Positions 41,998 through 50,965 of a DNA stretch of 64,000 bases are shown one piece after another. The notes below the pieces were generated by a model. That model was not told the DNA's origin, searched no databases, and saw only the letters and a program-made list of their open reading frames with translations. This DNA comes from CAYJBH01 sp964370825 (lineage in GTDB: Bacteria; Bacillota; Clostridia; Oscillospirales; Ruminococcaceae), in NCBI GenBank assembly GCA_964370825.1, contig CAYJKY010000014.1, positions 6,614 through 70,613 of the forward strand, given 5' to 3'. A program made the position numbers and the translations under genes. The first letter of the stretch is position 1. The number at the start of each line of letters is the position of its first letter.

Positions 41998-42492
41998 TTA
42001 TATTCTATCAAGGTACTTTACCCAGCGAAATCTTTCATAGCTTGTAAATTCGTCCCCTTTTATAAACTTTAAAAAATCATCCTTCGATATCCAGCGGTAG
42101 TTTATGGTTTCTCCCTGCTGTAATGTTATCGTGTCCTTTGCGCAATCTGTTTCGCACAGATAGCCCATATAGATGGTATTATTTCCGTCATCCGTCACGG
42201 TATAATAATAGGTCAGCTTGTCGGTATGTATTCCGGTTTCTTCACGGAGTTCTCGTACTGCTCCAATATATGGTGTTTCGCCCTTTAAAATACAACCTCC
42301 GGCACTTGCCTCGTATTTGCCCGGAAAGGGGCGCTTATTCGTGTCACGTTGCATTAAAAGAAACTCTCCGTCGACATGACGAACCAGAATGTCCACAACA
42401 ATGTGGTACAATCCATCCTTTGTCGGCTCTCCCCTTACAAGTTCACAACCTGCAAGAGTTCCGTCCCTATAATACGCATCCCATATTTCCAT
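41998..42492 (-). CDS. NUDIX hydrolase
   Basis: Hydrolase of about 164 aa with a full Nudix box: GGCILKGETPYIGAVRELRE followed by ETGI (G-x5-E-x7-REL-x-EE-x-G). The N-terminus MEIWDAYYRDGTLAG matches the IPP-isomerase-like/NUDIX group that acts on small pyrophosphates. ATG 42492 is chosen by that N-terminus; ATG 42504 and GTG 42519 are in-frame alternatives with poorly placed SDs. It is the last gene of the dac-pncB-NUDIX series, though a 90-nt gap separates it from pncB. Confidence 0.88.
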   Translation of the reverse strand: MEIWDAYYRDGTLAGCELVRGEPTKDGLYHIVVDILVRHVDGEFLLMQRDTNKRPFPGKYEASAGGCILKGETPYIGAVRELREETGIHTDKLTYYYTVTDDGNNTIYMGYLCETDCAKDTITLQQGETINYRWISKDDFLKFIKGDEFTSYERFRWVKYLDRI

Positions 42493-42605
42493 AATTATTC
42501 CCATGCCCCTTTCTTCCACAAAACCACATGCAGGTTTCGCATGGGTTCGTTCTTAAGTTGTGTTGACTTTCTTACTTCTTTCAGACTTTCTTCTCAAATT
42601 ATTTT

Positions 42606-44060
42606 TTACTCTTCCATTTCATTCTGTTTTTCTGTCAACAATCGATACCGTTCATCCCACAGTTTTTTTGATAGGTCGACATAATAGGTATGCGGATTTT
42701 CCATACGTACCACCTCGTCCCACAGCATGTCTATGCTGTCAAGACAATATTTTCTTATCTCCTCTATGCTGGGGCTTTGGTAACACAGCTCTCCCCTATC
42801 AAATATCTTTTTGTGTAGCGGCTCTAATCTATAGTTTTTAAAGGTGGTTCTTTTCCAAGTCTCTATTGGGTCGAAGATGGTCAACGGCTTAGTTTCATCC
42901 GGCTTTTCATCGTGCATGCATATGAGATCGGCCTCGGCATATCCGGTCTCTATGTCGTACACCCTGTATAGTTTTTTAAGATGCGGTGTTGTCATCTTCT
43001 CCACCGATTCCGAAAGCTTAATTCTCGGCACAAAATTGCCGTCCTTTTTTATGGCTACAAGCTTGTATACTCCGCCGAATACCGGATCGCTCGTTGCGGT
43101 TATCAACTTCTCTCCTATTCCATACCCATCGATAGCGGCATTTTGTATTTGTAGATCGCGTATAATGTACTCGTTTATGGAATTACTCGCAAGTATTTTT
43201 ACATCGGAATATCCTGCGGCATCTAACATCTTCCTTGCTTTTTTGGAGAGGTATGCTATGTCTCCGCTGTCAATACGTACAGCCACCGGTCGGTGACCCA
43301 TGGGCTTTAGTACCTCATCAAACACCTTAATGGCATTTGGTATTCCACTGTTAATGGTAGAATAGGTGTCTACAAGTAGGGTGCAGCTGTTTGGATATAG
43401 AGTTGCATAGGTCTTAAAAGCCTCATATTCACTGTCAAAAAGCTGTACCCAACTATGTGCCATGGTTCCGGCTACCGGAATTTTAAACATTCTTCCTGCC
43501 ATCACGTTGCTCGTTGTCTTGCAGCCTGCAATATATGCCGCCCTTGAACCATAGTTTGCGGCATCATATCCCTGTGCTCTCCTTGCACCAAACTCCATTA
43601 CCGAACACCCGTTCGCCGCCCTTACCATCCTGTTTGCTTTCGTAGCGATAAGACTTTGATGATTGATAGTACACAGTAGGAAGGTTTCTATAAGCTGCGC
43701 TTCGATCACCGGTCCAATCACCGTTATTAGCGGTTCATTTTTAAACACCGGCGTTCCTTCCGGCACCGAAAACACGGTACAGGAGAACTTAAAACTTGCA
43801 AGATAAGCTAAAAAGTCTTCGGTAAAAAGATGTAGCCCTCGCAGATACTCAATATCTTCGGCAGAAAAATTCAAATTCTTAAGATATTCTATTAACTGCT
43901 CAAGGCCTGCAAATATTGCAAAACCACCATGATCCGGTACACGACGAAAAAACATGTCAAAGACCACTATATCGTTGCTATGGCCACAGTTAAGGTAGCC
44001 GTTAGACATGGTCAACTCATATGAATCCATCAACATCGACAGGTTTCGCTCGTTTATCAT
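42606..44060 (-). CDS. pncB: Nicotinate phosphoribosyltransferase
   Basis: Enzyme of 484 aa that makes nicotinate mononucleotide from nicotinate and PRPP in the NAD salvage route. Marks: LLMDSYELTMSNGYL-like N-terminus (MLMDSYELTMSNGY), EFGARRAQGYDAANYGSRAA, GTMAHSWVQLF with the catalytic His region, and VRIDSGDIAYLSKKAR for PRPP binding. ATG 44060 overlaps the stop of the carboxypeptidase gene by 4 nt, so the two are co-translated. Confidence 0.95.
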   Translation of the reverse strand: MINERNLSMLMDSYELTMSNGYLNCGHSNDIVVFDMFFRRVPDHGGFAIFAGLEQLIEYLKNLNFSAEDIEYLRGLHLFTEDFLAYLASFKFSCTVFSVPEGTPVFKNEPLITVIGPVIEAQLIETFLLCTINHQSLIATKANRMVRAANGCSVMEFGARRAQGYDAANYGSRAAYIAGCKTTSNVMAGRMFKIPVAGTMAHSWVQLFDSEYEAFKTYATLYPNSCTLLVDTYSTINSGIPNAIKVFDEVLKPMGHRPVAVRIDSGDIAYLSKKARKMLDAAGYSDVKILASNSINEYIIRDLQIQNAAIDGYGIGEKLITATSDPVFGGVYKLVAIKKDGNFVPRIKLSESVEKMTTPHLKKLYRVYDIETGYAEADLICMHDEKPDETKPLTIFDPIETWKRTTFKNYRLEPLHKKIFDRGELCYQSPSIEEIRKYCLDSIDMLWDEVVRMENPHTYYVDLSKKLWDERYRLLTEKQNEMEE

Positions 44061-45400
44061 CTCATCCTCCTATTAACATTTCTTTTTGCGGCTCTTCTTT
44101 TTCTGAGGTTGTACCGTCTTATCGAGAGAATTAACAGTACAATATATAATGCAACACCAAAGGCTATTATACCAAACACAACCTTAAAGGTCGTGCTGTT
44201 GAAAAAGTCGACCACTCTGGAGGTAAAATACAACATGTCGCTTCTCTCAAAACTCTGTGCGGCGAGCAGGTCGGTTGTTCCTATCACGTTATCGCCCCTC
44301 ATTACCGTGAGGGTTCCTATGACATCGTCCTCCTGCACAGGTGACTCTACATACTCTGGTAGGTCGTATATTCTGGTAAGAGAACGCTCATCCTCCTCGT
44401 TGTGAAGTAATGAAAAGACGGATTCAAGGGGGTACAACAGCAGAGTATCACTCTCCTCACTGTAAAGAAGCGGCACCTGTTCTACCGGTGCACCGGCCTC
44501 AATAACCGGCCTTACAGTAAAATTGTTGTATGCCCAGTTATATATGTCGGCGGTAATATCAAATGCCGGCCTCGACGATAATGGCTCACCGGCGGCGTCA
44601 ACACCGTCGGCATCTGCACCTATAATTACAAGAAGATAATTTTCACCGTTTTGACTCGAGGTGGAAATATAGTTACTTCCTACCTCCGGCAGTGTTCCTG
44701 TTTTCACACCAAAAACATAGTCTTTATAATATGCTGTGTTTTCATCCTGCATTGCACAGGTTGTAACCAGTATGCGCTGTTCGGTGTGCATATTGTTAGG
44801 AGGAATAATATAACGTGATGAAGTCGCAGCCTGTACAAACTCTGGATATTTTAAAGCTTCCATAGTTATAAGTGCCATATCTCTTGCGGTTGTATACTGC
44901 TCTTCATGATGCAGTCCGTGTGCATTCATAAAGTTTGTTGAGCTACATCCCAACTCTGCAGCTCTACGGTTCATCTCATCAAAAAACAGCTGCATATCAC
45001 CACCGGTAAGGTAGTCCGCAACAATTGAGGCCGCCTCGTTTGCACTCTGAAGCATCATTGCATAAAGAGCCTGCTCGGCTGTTATCGTTTCTCCTCTGCG
45101 AATATCCGCCGTCGACACGGTAATTCCCGCAAATTCATCGTAAATATATCCGGGAGCGGTCATGGTTACAGCCTGTAGATCCGGAACCTTTTCTATCAAC
45201 AACATGGAGGTCATTATTTTGGTAAGCGATGCCGGCGGAAGCTTTGCATCGGCATTTTTCTCATAAACAATTTCCCCACTGTCAAGATTTATCAATAAAA
45301 CAGACTCGGCGTTCGGATCAAAATCCGGTTCAAAATTTGCATAAACCATCTGGTTGGCTATAAAAATTGTCAATAACAGAAAAGAAATTATTTTTTTCAT
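44057..45400 (-). CDS. D-alanyl-D-alanine carboxypeptidase (S11 family, DacF/DacA type)
   Basis: Penicillin-binding peptidase of 447 aa that trims the terminal D-Ala from peptidoglycan stem peptides. A signal peptide (1 to about 21) targets it to the surface. Active-site motifs are SLTK (Ser58 to Lys61), SAN (in LQSANEAAS) and KTG (in FGVKTGTLP). Near the C-terminus is a transmembrane helix (VVFGIIAFGVALYIVLLIL) and a basic cytosolic end (RRYNLRKRRAAKR), so it is anchored by a real helix rather than an amphipathic one. It may act in vegetative growth or in the spore cortex (DacF). Confidence 0.92.
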   Translation of the reverse strand: MKKIISFLLLTIFIANQMVYANFEPDFDPNAESVLLINLDSGEIVYEKNADAKLPPASLTKIMTSMLLIEKVPDLQAVTMTAPGYIYDEFAGITVSTADIRRGETITAEQALYAMMLQSANEAASIVADYLTGGDMQLFFDEMNRRAAELGCSSTNFMNAHGLHHEEQYTTARDMALITMEALKYPEFVQAATSSRYIIPPNNMHTEQRILVTTCAMQDENTAYYKDYVFGVKTGTLPEVGSNYISTSSQNGENYLLVIIGADADGVDAAGEPLSSRPAFDITADIYNWAYNNFTVRPVIEAGAPVEQVPLLYSEESDTLLLYPLESVFSLLHNEEDERSLTRIYDLPEYVESPVQEDDVIGTLTVMRGDNVIGTTDLLAAQSFERSDMLYFTSRVVDFFNSTTFKVVFGIIAFGVALYIVLLILSIRRYNLRKRRAAKRNVNRRMR

Positions 45401-45462
45401 ATAGACATTTTCCTTTTTTTGGTGTATATTAATAAGGTAATGATATAATATAGGAGATAAAT

Positions 45463-45996
45463 ATGACTAACATTTGGCATGACATAAGCCCCGGTAGGAT
45501 AAACCCCTCAGACTTTATTGCTGTAATCGAAATTGAAAAGGGCAGTAAAAAGAAGTATGAGCTTGATAAAGAGACTGGGCATATTATGCTCGATCGTATA
45601 TTACACACCTCTACTCATTACCCAGCAAACTACGGTTTAATACCAAGAACCTTTGCAGACGACGACGATCCATTGGATGTTGTCGTTATCAGCAGCGAGG
45701 TTATTCGCCCATTAAGTCTGGTACGCTGTTATCCCATTGGAGTGATGTCAATGATGGATAACGAACGAATGGACCATAAGATAATTGCAATACCGTTTGA
45801 AGATCCCTCCTACAACAGCTACACGGATATTTCTGAGTTACCCCCACACATATTTAACGAAATGAGCCACTTTTTCACGGTATACAAAAACCTAGAAAAC
45901 AAAGAAACTGTGGTTAATGATGTCGAAAATCGCGAGGTTGCCATGGAGGTAATAAAACTTGCTTTGGAACATTACATAGAAAAATTCTGTAGATAA
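45463..45996 (+). CDS. ppa: Inorganic pyrophosphatase, family I
   Basis: Soluble enzyme of 177 aa that hydrolyses pyrophosphate. Signature DDDDPLDVVVISSE carries the Mg-binding Asp residues; THYPANYGLIPRTF and DHKIIAIPFEDP are also typical. AGGAG precedes ATG 45463. The stop lies 3 nt from the stop of the convergent glycosyltransferase gene. Confidence 0.95.
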   Translation: MTNIWHDISPGRINPSDFIAVIEIEKGSKKKYELDKETGHIMLDRILHTSTHYPANYGLIPRTFADDDDPLDVVVISSEVIRPLSLVRCYPIGVMSMMDNERMDHKIIAIPFEDPSYNSYTDISELPPHIFNEMSHFFTVYKNLENKETVVNDVENREVAMEVIKLALEHYIEKFCR

Positions 45997-45999
45997 AAG

Positions 46000-46956
46000 C
46001 TATCTTTTCATATTTTCCGTCCGCCTTGCGATGATAAATCGTGGGCGGCGTTTTGTTTCGAGGTATATCTTGCCTATATACTCACCTATGATTCCTAGGC
46101 ACAACAGCTGGACTCCCCCCATAAAGAATATCGCAAAGGTGGTGCTACTCCATCCGCTTACGGTACTACCGAAGAAGTATTGAATTACCGTCCATAACGC
46201 TCCCGCAAAGCCGATAAGTGATATTATTACCCCCATAGTGGTAATAAGGCGAAGCGGTCGATTTGAGAGACTGGTTATCCCATCGATGGCAAGTGCTATC
46301 ATCCTTGACAGTGGATAATGACTTTCACCGGCAATACGTCGTGTTCGTGAGTATCCCACCGTGCCGGTTCTAAATCCAACAAGTGGCACTATACCTCTTA
46401 AAAAAAGATTAACCTCTTCAAACTCAAACAATGCGTTTAAAGCATTTTTTGTCATAAGTCGATAGTCGGCATGGTTGTGAACCACATTTGCACCGAGGCC
46501 GTTAATCACCTTATAAAAACTTTCGGCGGTAACCCTCTTAAAATAACTGTCAGACTCACGGTTGTTACGAACACCGTAAACAATATCACACCCGTTTGCA
46601 TATTCCTCCATAAAGCCGTCCATGGCGTTTATGTCATCCTGCCCATCGCAGTCGATTGATATGCTGACATCACAGTACTGAGACGCCTCATGAAGCCCTG
46701 CAAGCAATGCGTTTTGATGGCCTCTGTTTCTCGAAAGAGATATGCCACAATATATCTCATCCTGTTCGGAAAGCTTTTCAATAATCTCGTAGGTGTTGTC
46801 GGTGGAACCATCGTTGACAAATAAAACACGGCTCTCACTCGATACTATTCCTCGATCAGTAAAATCCAAAATCTTTTTGCGAAACAGTTCACAGGTTTTT
46901 GGTAAAACTTCCGATTCATTATAGCAAGGTATTACTATATATAATACCGGCATCAT
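46000..46956 (-). CDS. Family 2 glycosyltransferase, GtrB/polyprenyl-phosphate sugar transferase type
   Basis: Membrane glycosyltransferase of about 318 aa. The GT-A domain (YIVIPCYNESEVLPKT, VNDGSTDNTYEII, SISIDCDGQDDINAMDGF with the DxD-like site) is followed by two C-terminal transmembrane helices (LITTMGVIISLIGFAGAL; FAIFFMGGVQLLCLGIIGEY). Such enzymes put glucose or another sugar on undecaprenyl phosphate for later transfer. ATG 46956 is favoured because GAGGT lies about 5 nt upstream; the frame extends to 46998 without an SD. Confidence 0.9.
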   Translation of the reverse strand: MMPVLYIVIPCYNESEVLPKTCELFRKKILDFTDRGIVSSESRVLFVNDGSTDNTYEIIEKLSEQDEIYCGISLSRNRGHQNALLAGLHEASQYCDVSISIDCDGQDDINAMDGFMEEYANGCDIVYGVRNNRESDSYFKRVTAESFYKVINGLGANVVHNHADYRLMTKNALNALFEFEEVNLFLRGIVPLVGFRTGTVGYSRTRRIAGESHYPLSRMIALAIDGITSLSNRPLRLITTMGVIISLIGFAGALWTVIQYFFGSTVSGWSSTTFAIFFMGGVQLLCLGIIGEYIGKIYLETKRRPRFIIARRTENMKR

Positions 46957-47022
46957 AAAATACCTCACAATAGATATATTTATCTGATTATAACACAAAA
47001 CAGTGCTGATGGCAACGAATTT

Positions 47023-47087
47023 TGACGAAAGAAAAAAAAGGGGTTACATATATTTCAACAAATACCGCCTTTAAGAGCAACTATAAT
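47023..47087 (+). promoter_or_regulatory. spoIIE control region: Spo0A-box-like sites and -10
   Basis: TGACGAA (47023-47029) matches the Spo0A box TGNCGAA. TTCAACA (47053-47059) is one mismatch from its reverse complement. TATAAT lies at 47082-47087 with no good -35 at 17 bp, as expected for a Spo0A-activated sigma-A promoter. The SD and ATG follow at 47119-47134. Confidence 0.5.
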
Positions 47088-47131
47088 TGAATATGTCGAT
47101 TATTACTTTAAAGGATTTTAGGAGGTTGAAA

Positions 47132-49504
47132 ATGGGGCCTGCAGTAAGGGCAAAGATTATGCGCATTAACGATTTTGTATATAAGGCAATGCCGTATTTA
47201 TTGCAGTTTGGCATCGCAATTTTTGCTTTTTTTGCATCCACGGCCAATCTTTTCGTCGGCCTTTACCCCCTGGGTATGGCGGTTGCTACCGGTGCAAAGG
47301 ATCACTACGCAATAGCGGCTTCGCTCGGTGCGGTGCTCGGATATCTTGTTACACTCGACATCATGGCGGCGATTCAATACGGTATAGCAATTGTTGCCTC
47401 CTTGATAGTAAGACCTTTCCTCGCCGGTGTTAACAACAGGGTGTTGGTAATGGGATCTATACCTTTGGTCGCCTCGGTTTCACTGTTGTTAATGAGGCTG
47501 TTTCTCCCCTTTGTAACTGACGGAGTAGAACTAAATCTTCTTTCCACCTTGAGCGAATCGATACTTGTCCTGTTCATTGCCTTTATGATAGCAATTTTCG
47601 GCAGTGAAATTGTTCGTCCGGAGCGTTTTTCCAAACTATCCGGCGAGGGGAAGGCATCGTTGGTTTTTGTTTTTATTACCGTTTCGGCAACTCTTCTCGA
47701 TATCTCCCCTTTTGGATTTAATCTCGGTGTCTGCCTTGTTGGTCTTATCACCTGCATAATTGCATATAGCTATGGCGAACGGATATGTGCTGTCTTTGCA
47801 GTTGCAGTGCTTACTGCATTTTCGGCAACAAGACCGGAGCTTATACATACCGCAATAGGTATTTCGGTAGGCGGATTGTTTTCCGGAATATTGAGCCATG
47901 GCGAAAAGCTCGGCGTAGCTACACTTTTTTTCGGTTGCAGTGTGTTCGGAATGGTTATGGCACCCGATACAACGGCGGCGGCAGGATTTATTATTGAAAT
48001 ATTGGTTGCGACAGCTTTTTTTATACTCACTCCAAAATCTATGTTGAAAATCGGATATCAGCTTGACGATACCGGCAGTGATATTCGCTCGGTTGCAGGC
48101 TATATTTCCGGTAGGTTGCAAAATTATGCAGGTGCACTGAGCGAGATAAACGAGATTGTATCCGAGGTTTTTGTTCGCAGTAATTCGGTAAAGGCTGGTG
48201 GGCAGAGCATCGCGATGGACTACGCGGTGGAAAACTGTTGTAGGAGCTGTGGTAGCTACAACTCCTGTTGGAGCCAGAACCCCGACATCACCACAGATGC
48301 TATGCAGACGATACTCTCAGCAATATCGGGACGTGGAAGTGTGGGACCACTTTGGCTGGGCGAGGTTTTCAAGCATAGATGTATAAAGGAGAATGATCTT
48401 TGTAGCATACTACATAAGGGGCATGCAGTTGCTGCCGCCGAACGAACAAGACTTATGAAGTCGGAGCTTATGCGCGGAACGCTGTCGGAACAATTCTCTG
48501 CAATAGGGAATGCACTGTCCCTTCTTGCAGGCGAGATCTATCGAGAGGAGAGCATTGAACGCAACAAGACGGCAAAAGTGATTTCTCTTTTTAAGGAGCT
48601 TGGTTTGGCGCCTATCGAAGGCTCGGTAGTTGTAGAAAAGAATGGTAAGATGCGAATAGGTGTGAGTTGCTGTAGGGTATACCTTGATCAAACACAGCGA
48701 AACTCACTTACCGAGGAGGTCGGTTTTTTACTCGGCAGAAAATTCTTCCCCTGTGTTGCAAAGGATTTTGATTCTATAACAATGTTTGAGTTTTATGAGG
48801 TTGCCAGATTCACAATAGAATTTGCCGCTTCGGGAAAGGCGGCTGATAGAAGCGGTGTGAACGGCGATATTTTAAAAACCTTCAGTGACGATTTTGGCAA
48901 TGCCCATGCAATACTTAGTGACGGAATGGGAAAGGGCAGATCAGCGGCAGTCGATGCGAGCGTCACCGCTGTCCTTAGTTCTCGCCTACTTACAGCAGGA
49001 TTTAGCACGGAGGAGGTGGCAAGACTCGTAAACGTAGCCCTGTCCTTAAAAGCGAACGACGAGAGCGGCGCTACGCTGGACATCCTATCTGTTAACCTCT
49101 ACTCCGGAGAGGGAAATCTTTACAAGGCAGGCGCCGCACCTACCTACCATATTTCAGGGGATGAAATGCACTGCATACACCCCATTACACTTCCGATAGG
49201 AATAATGCCGGGGGTGAACGGCAGTGAAATAAAAATCCATTTAAAACTATATGATATAATGATTATGGTCAGCGATGGAACAATTGGAGATGACCCGGAC
49301 TGGTTGCCAGAGTTGTTAGAAAATGTAAATTTCAAAAGTTCGAGAGATATTGCAAAGCTTATTATTGAGTCGGCCAAAAATCGTGATGCTAACGACCTTC
49401 GTGGCGATGATATGTCGGTAATAGTCTTAAAGATGATACCGGCTACAACGGTACACCGCCGTGAGGAGATATCACAAGAGGAAAAGCTGTCCCAAACGGT
49501 ATAG
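47132..49504 (+). CDS. spoIIE: Stage II sporulation protein E (SpoIIE) phosphatase
   Basis: Membrane serine phosphatase of 790 aa that dephosphorylates SpoIIAA and so activates sigma F in the forespore; it also acts at the polar septum. About ten transmembrane helices fill residues 1 to about 320. A central regulatory region follows (a Cys cluster CCRSCGSYNSCW near 370 is typical), then a C-terminal PP2C domain (about 575-780; AHAILSDGMGKGRSAAVDAS, DILSVNLYSG, MIMVSDGTIGD, RGDDMSVIVLK). ATG 47132 is preferred, 7 nt after AGGAGG; upstream in-frame ATGs at 47087/47093 lack an SD. It shows the organism is, or recently was, a spore-former. Confidence 0.95.
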   Translation: MGPAVRAKIMRINDFVYKAMPYLLQFGIAIFAFFASTANLFVGLYPLGMAVATGAKDHYAIAASLGAVLGYLVTLDIMAAIQYGIAIVASLIVRPFLAGVNNRVLVMGSIPLVASVSLLLMRLFLPFVTDGVELNLLSTLSESILVLFIAFMIAIFGSEIVRPERFSKLSGEGKASLVFVFITVSATLLDISPFGFNLGVCLVGLITCIIAYSYGERICAVFAVAVLTAFSATRPELIHTAIGISVGGLFSGILSHGEKLGVATLFFGCSVFGMVMAPDTTAAAGFIIEILVATAFFILTPKSMLKIGYQLDDTGSDIRSVAGYISGRLQNYAGALSEINEIVSEVFVRSNSVKAGGQSIAMDYAVENCCRSCGSYNSCWSQNPDITTDAMQTILSAISGRGSVGPLWLGEVFKHRCIKENDLCSILHKGHAVAAAERTRLMKSELMRGTLSEQFSAIGNALSLLAGEIYREESIERNKTAKVISLFKELGLAPIEGSVVVEKNGKMRIGVSCCRVYLDQTQRNSLTEEVGFLLGRKFFPCVAKDFDSITMFEFYEVARFTIEFAASGKAADRSGVNGDILKTFSDDFGNAHAILSDGMGKGRSAAVDASVTAVLSSRLLTAGFSTEEVARLVNVALSLKANDESGATLDILSVNLYSGEGNLYKAGAAPTYHISGDEMHCIHPITLPIGIMPGVNGSEIKIHLKLYDIMIMVSDGTIGDDPDWLPELLENVNFKSSRDIAKLIIESAKNRDANDLRGDDMSVIVLKMIPATTVHRREEISQEEKLSQTV

Positions 49505-49506
49505 CC

Positions 49507-50814
49507 TTATCCCTCCGACATTCCCTGAACATCCAGTTCAAACAGCCCTTTAAAAAGCCTTGTCATATGGTAATGATCCTCAGCTCCGCACAGCTCACGT
49601 ATCGAGTGCATGGACAGCTGGGGATTTCCTATGTCAACGGTGGTTATTCCATGTTCTGCCGCAATCATCGGTCCTATCGTTCCACCGCCGCGCGCATCAC
49701 TACGATTGACAAAAACCTGATAAGGAATGTCATTGTTTTTACAAATCATCTTAAAGATTGCAGAGCCTTTAGCCGAGGTGGCGTATGATTGATAGTATGC
49801 CGACTTTAGTACAGGCCCACCGTTTAGCTTTACTTGATGTTTCAGGTCATGTTTTGCCTCATAACTTGGATGAGTTGCATGTGCCATGTCTGCAGAAAAA
49901 ACAAGGCTTGACGCCATGGAGCGATATCTTCCCTCAACAGTAGCTTTTTGAGCCTCACATATTCTGTCTATAACCATCATTAGGCTGTTGTTTCCTGCAC
50001 CTCGTGTAGATTTCGAGCCTATTTCCTCATGGTCGTACGCTATCGCTATACAGCTGTTATCGATGTTTTCATAGCTTAGTAGGGCTGTAAATGATGCATG
50101 AACCATCGCAGCATCGTCCAGCCTACCGATGGAGATAAACTCCTCATTAGCACCCACAAAACATCCCGATTGATATTCATATGGAGACAGTTCGTAGCTT
50201 AATATGTCCTCCGCGCTTACCCCCACATGCTCGGCAATGTAGTTTATGAAGGATGGCTTTCCATCCGCAGATTCGGCAAAGAATGGATTCATTTCGGTTT
50301 GCACATTAAACTTTGCTCCGTCGTTAACGTCACGCATAATATGAATTGCAACACTCGGAATAACCATTAACGGCTTTGCAATGTTTATATTTATCGCCTT
50401 TATCCCGCCTTCATTCTTTACACAAACCCTACCGGCAACAGCTAAAGGACGGTCAAGCCAGCTGTGAAGAATGGCCCCGCCATATGGCTCTAAGTTGAGT
50501 CGTTCCAGCCCTCCATTGACCTCCGATGGAATAGGTTTTATGCGAAAACCCGGTGAATCGTGATGTGCCGCGGCTATTCTGAATCCAACCTCCTCGATAG
50601 GCCTTCTGCCTATCCTAAAGGCTATCAGCTGACTTGCATCCTTTATTAGATAGTAAAGTTTGCTTTTATCTAAGCTCCATGCCATATTTTCGTAAAGTTG
50701 CTCCGCACCCGCATCATCAAGCAGTGATTTGAGATAATCCACCGATTGAAAGGGTGTGGGTGAACTGTTTATATAATCAATGAGGCTCTGTGCATGCTCT
50801 CTTTTGGTACTCAT
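49507..50814 (-). CDS. M18-family aminopeptidase
   Basis: Cytosolic zinc aminopeptidase of 435 aa related to aspartyl aminopeptidase. Metal and catalytic motifs: AAAHHDSPGFRIK, GRLDDAAMVHASF, IAYDHEEIGSKSTRGA and SADMAHATHPSYEAKH. It probably trims acidic N-terminal residues from peptides as a dodecamer. Its stop is 2 nt from the spoIIE stop, in convergent orientation, leaving no room for a terminator between them. GTACTC-rich upstream sequence includes an AGGAG site before ATG 50814. Confidence 0.93.
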   Translation of the reverse strand: MSTKREHAQSLIDYINSSPTPFQSVDYLKSLLDDAGAEQLYENMAWSLDKSKLYYLIKDASQLIAFRIGRRPIEEVGFRIAAAHHDSPGFRIKPIPSEVNGGLERLNLEPYGGAILHSWLDRPLAVAGRVCVKNEGGIKAININIAKPLMVIPSVAIHIMRDVNDGAKFNVQTEMNPFFAESADGKPSFINYIAEHVGVSAEDILSYELSPYEYQSGCFVGANEEFISIGRLDDAAMVHASFTALLSYENIDNSCIAIAYDHEEIGSKSTRGAGNNSLMMVIDRICEAQKATVEGRYRSMASSLVFSADMAHATHPSYEAKHDLKHQVKLNGGPVLKSAYYQSYATSAKGSAIFKMICKNNDIPYQVFVNRSDARGGGTIGPMIAAEHGITTVDIGNPQLSMHSIRELCGAEDHYHMTRLFKGLFELDVQGMSEG

Positions 50815-50965
50815 GTAAAAGGTACTCCTTTCGGTTACGTATTGCTATCCTCTTAATTTTATTATTTTTCTTATCGTATGTCAACATAAAAATATAGCAA
50901 TGATGCAACCGGTTTAACAGCTGCATCATCACTACTTTAGAGAAGGCATGATTAGTTTTTACAAA

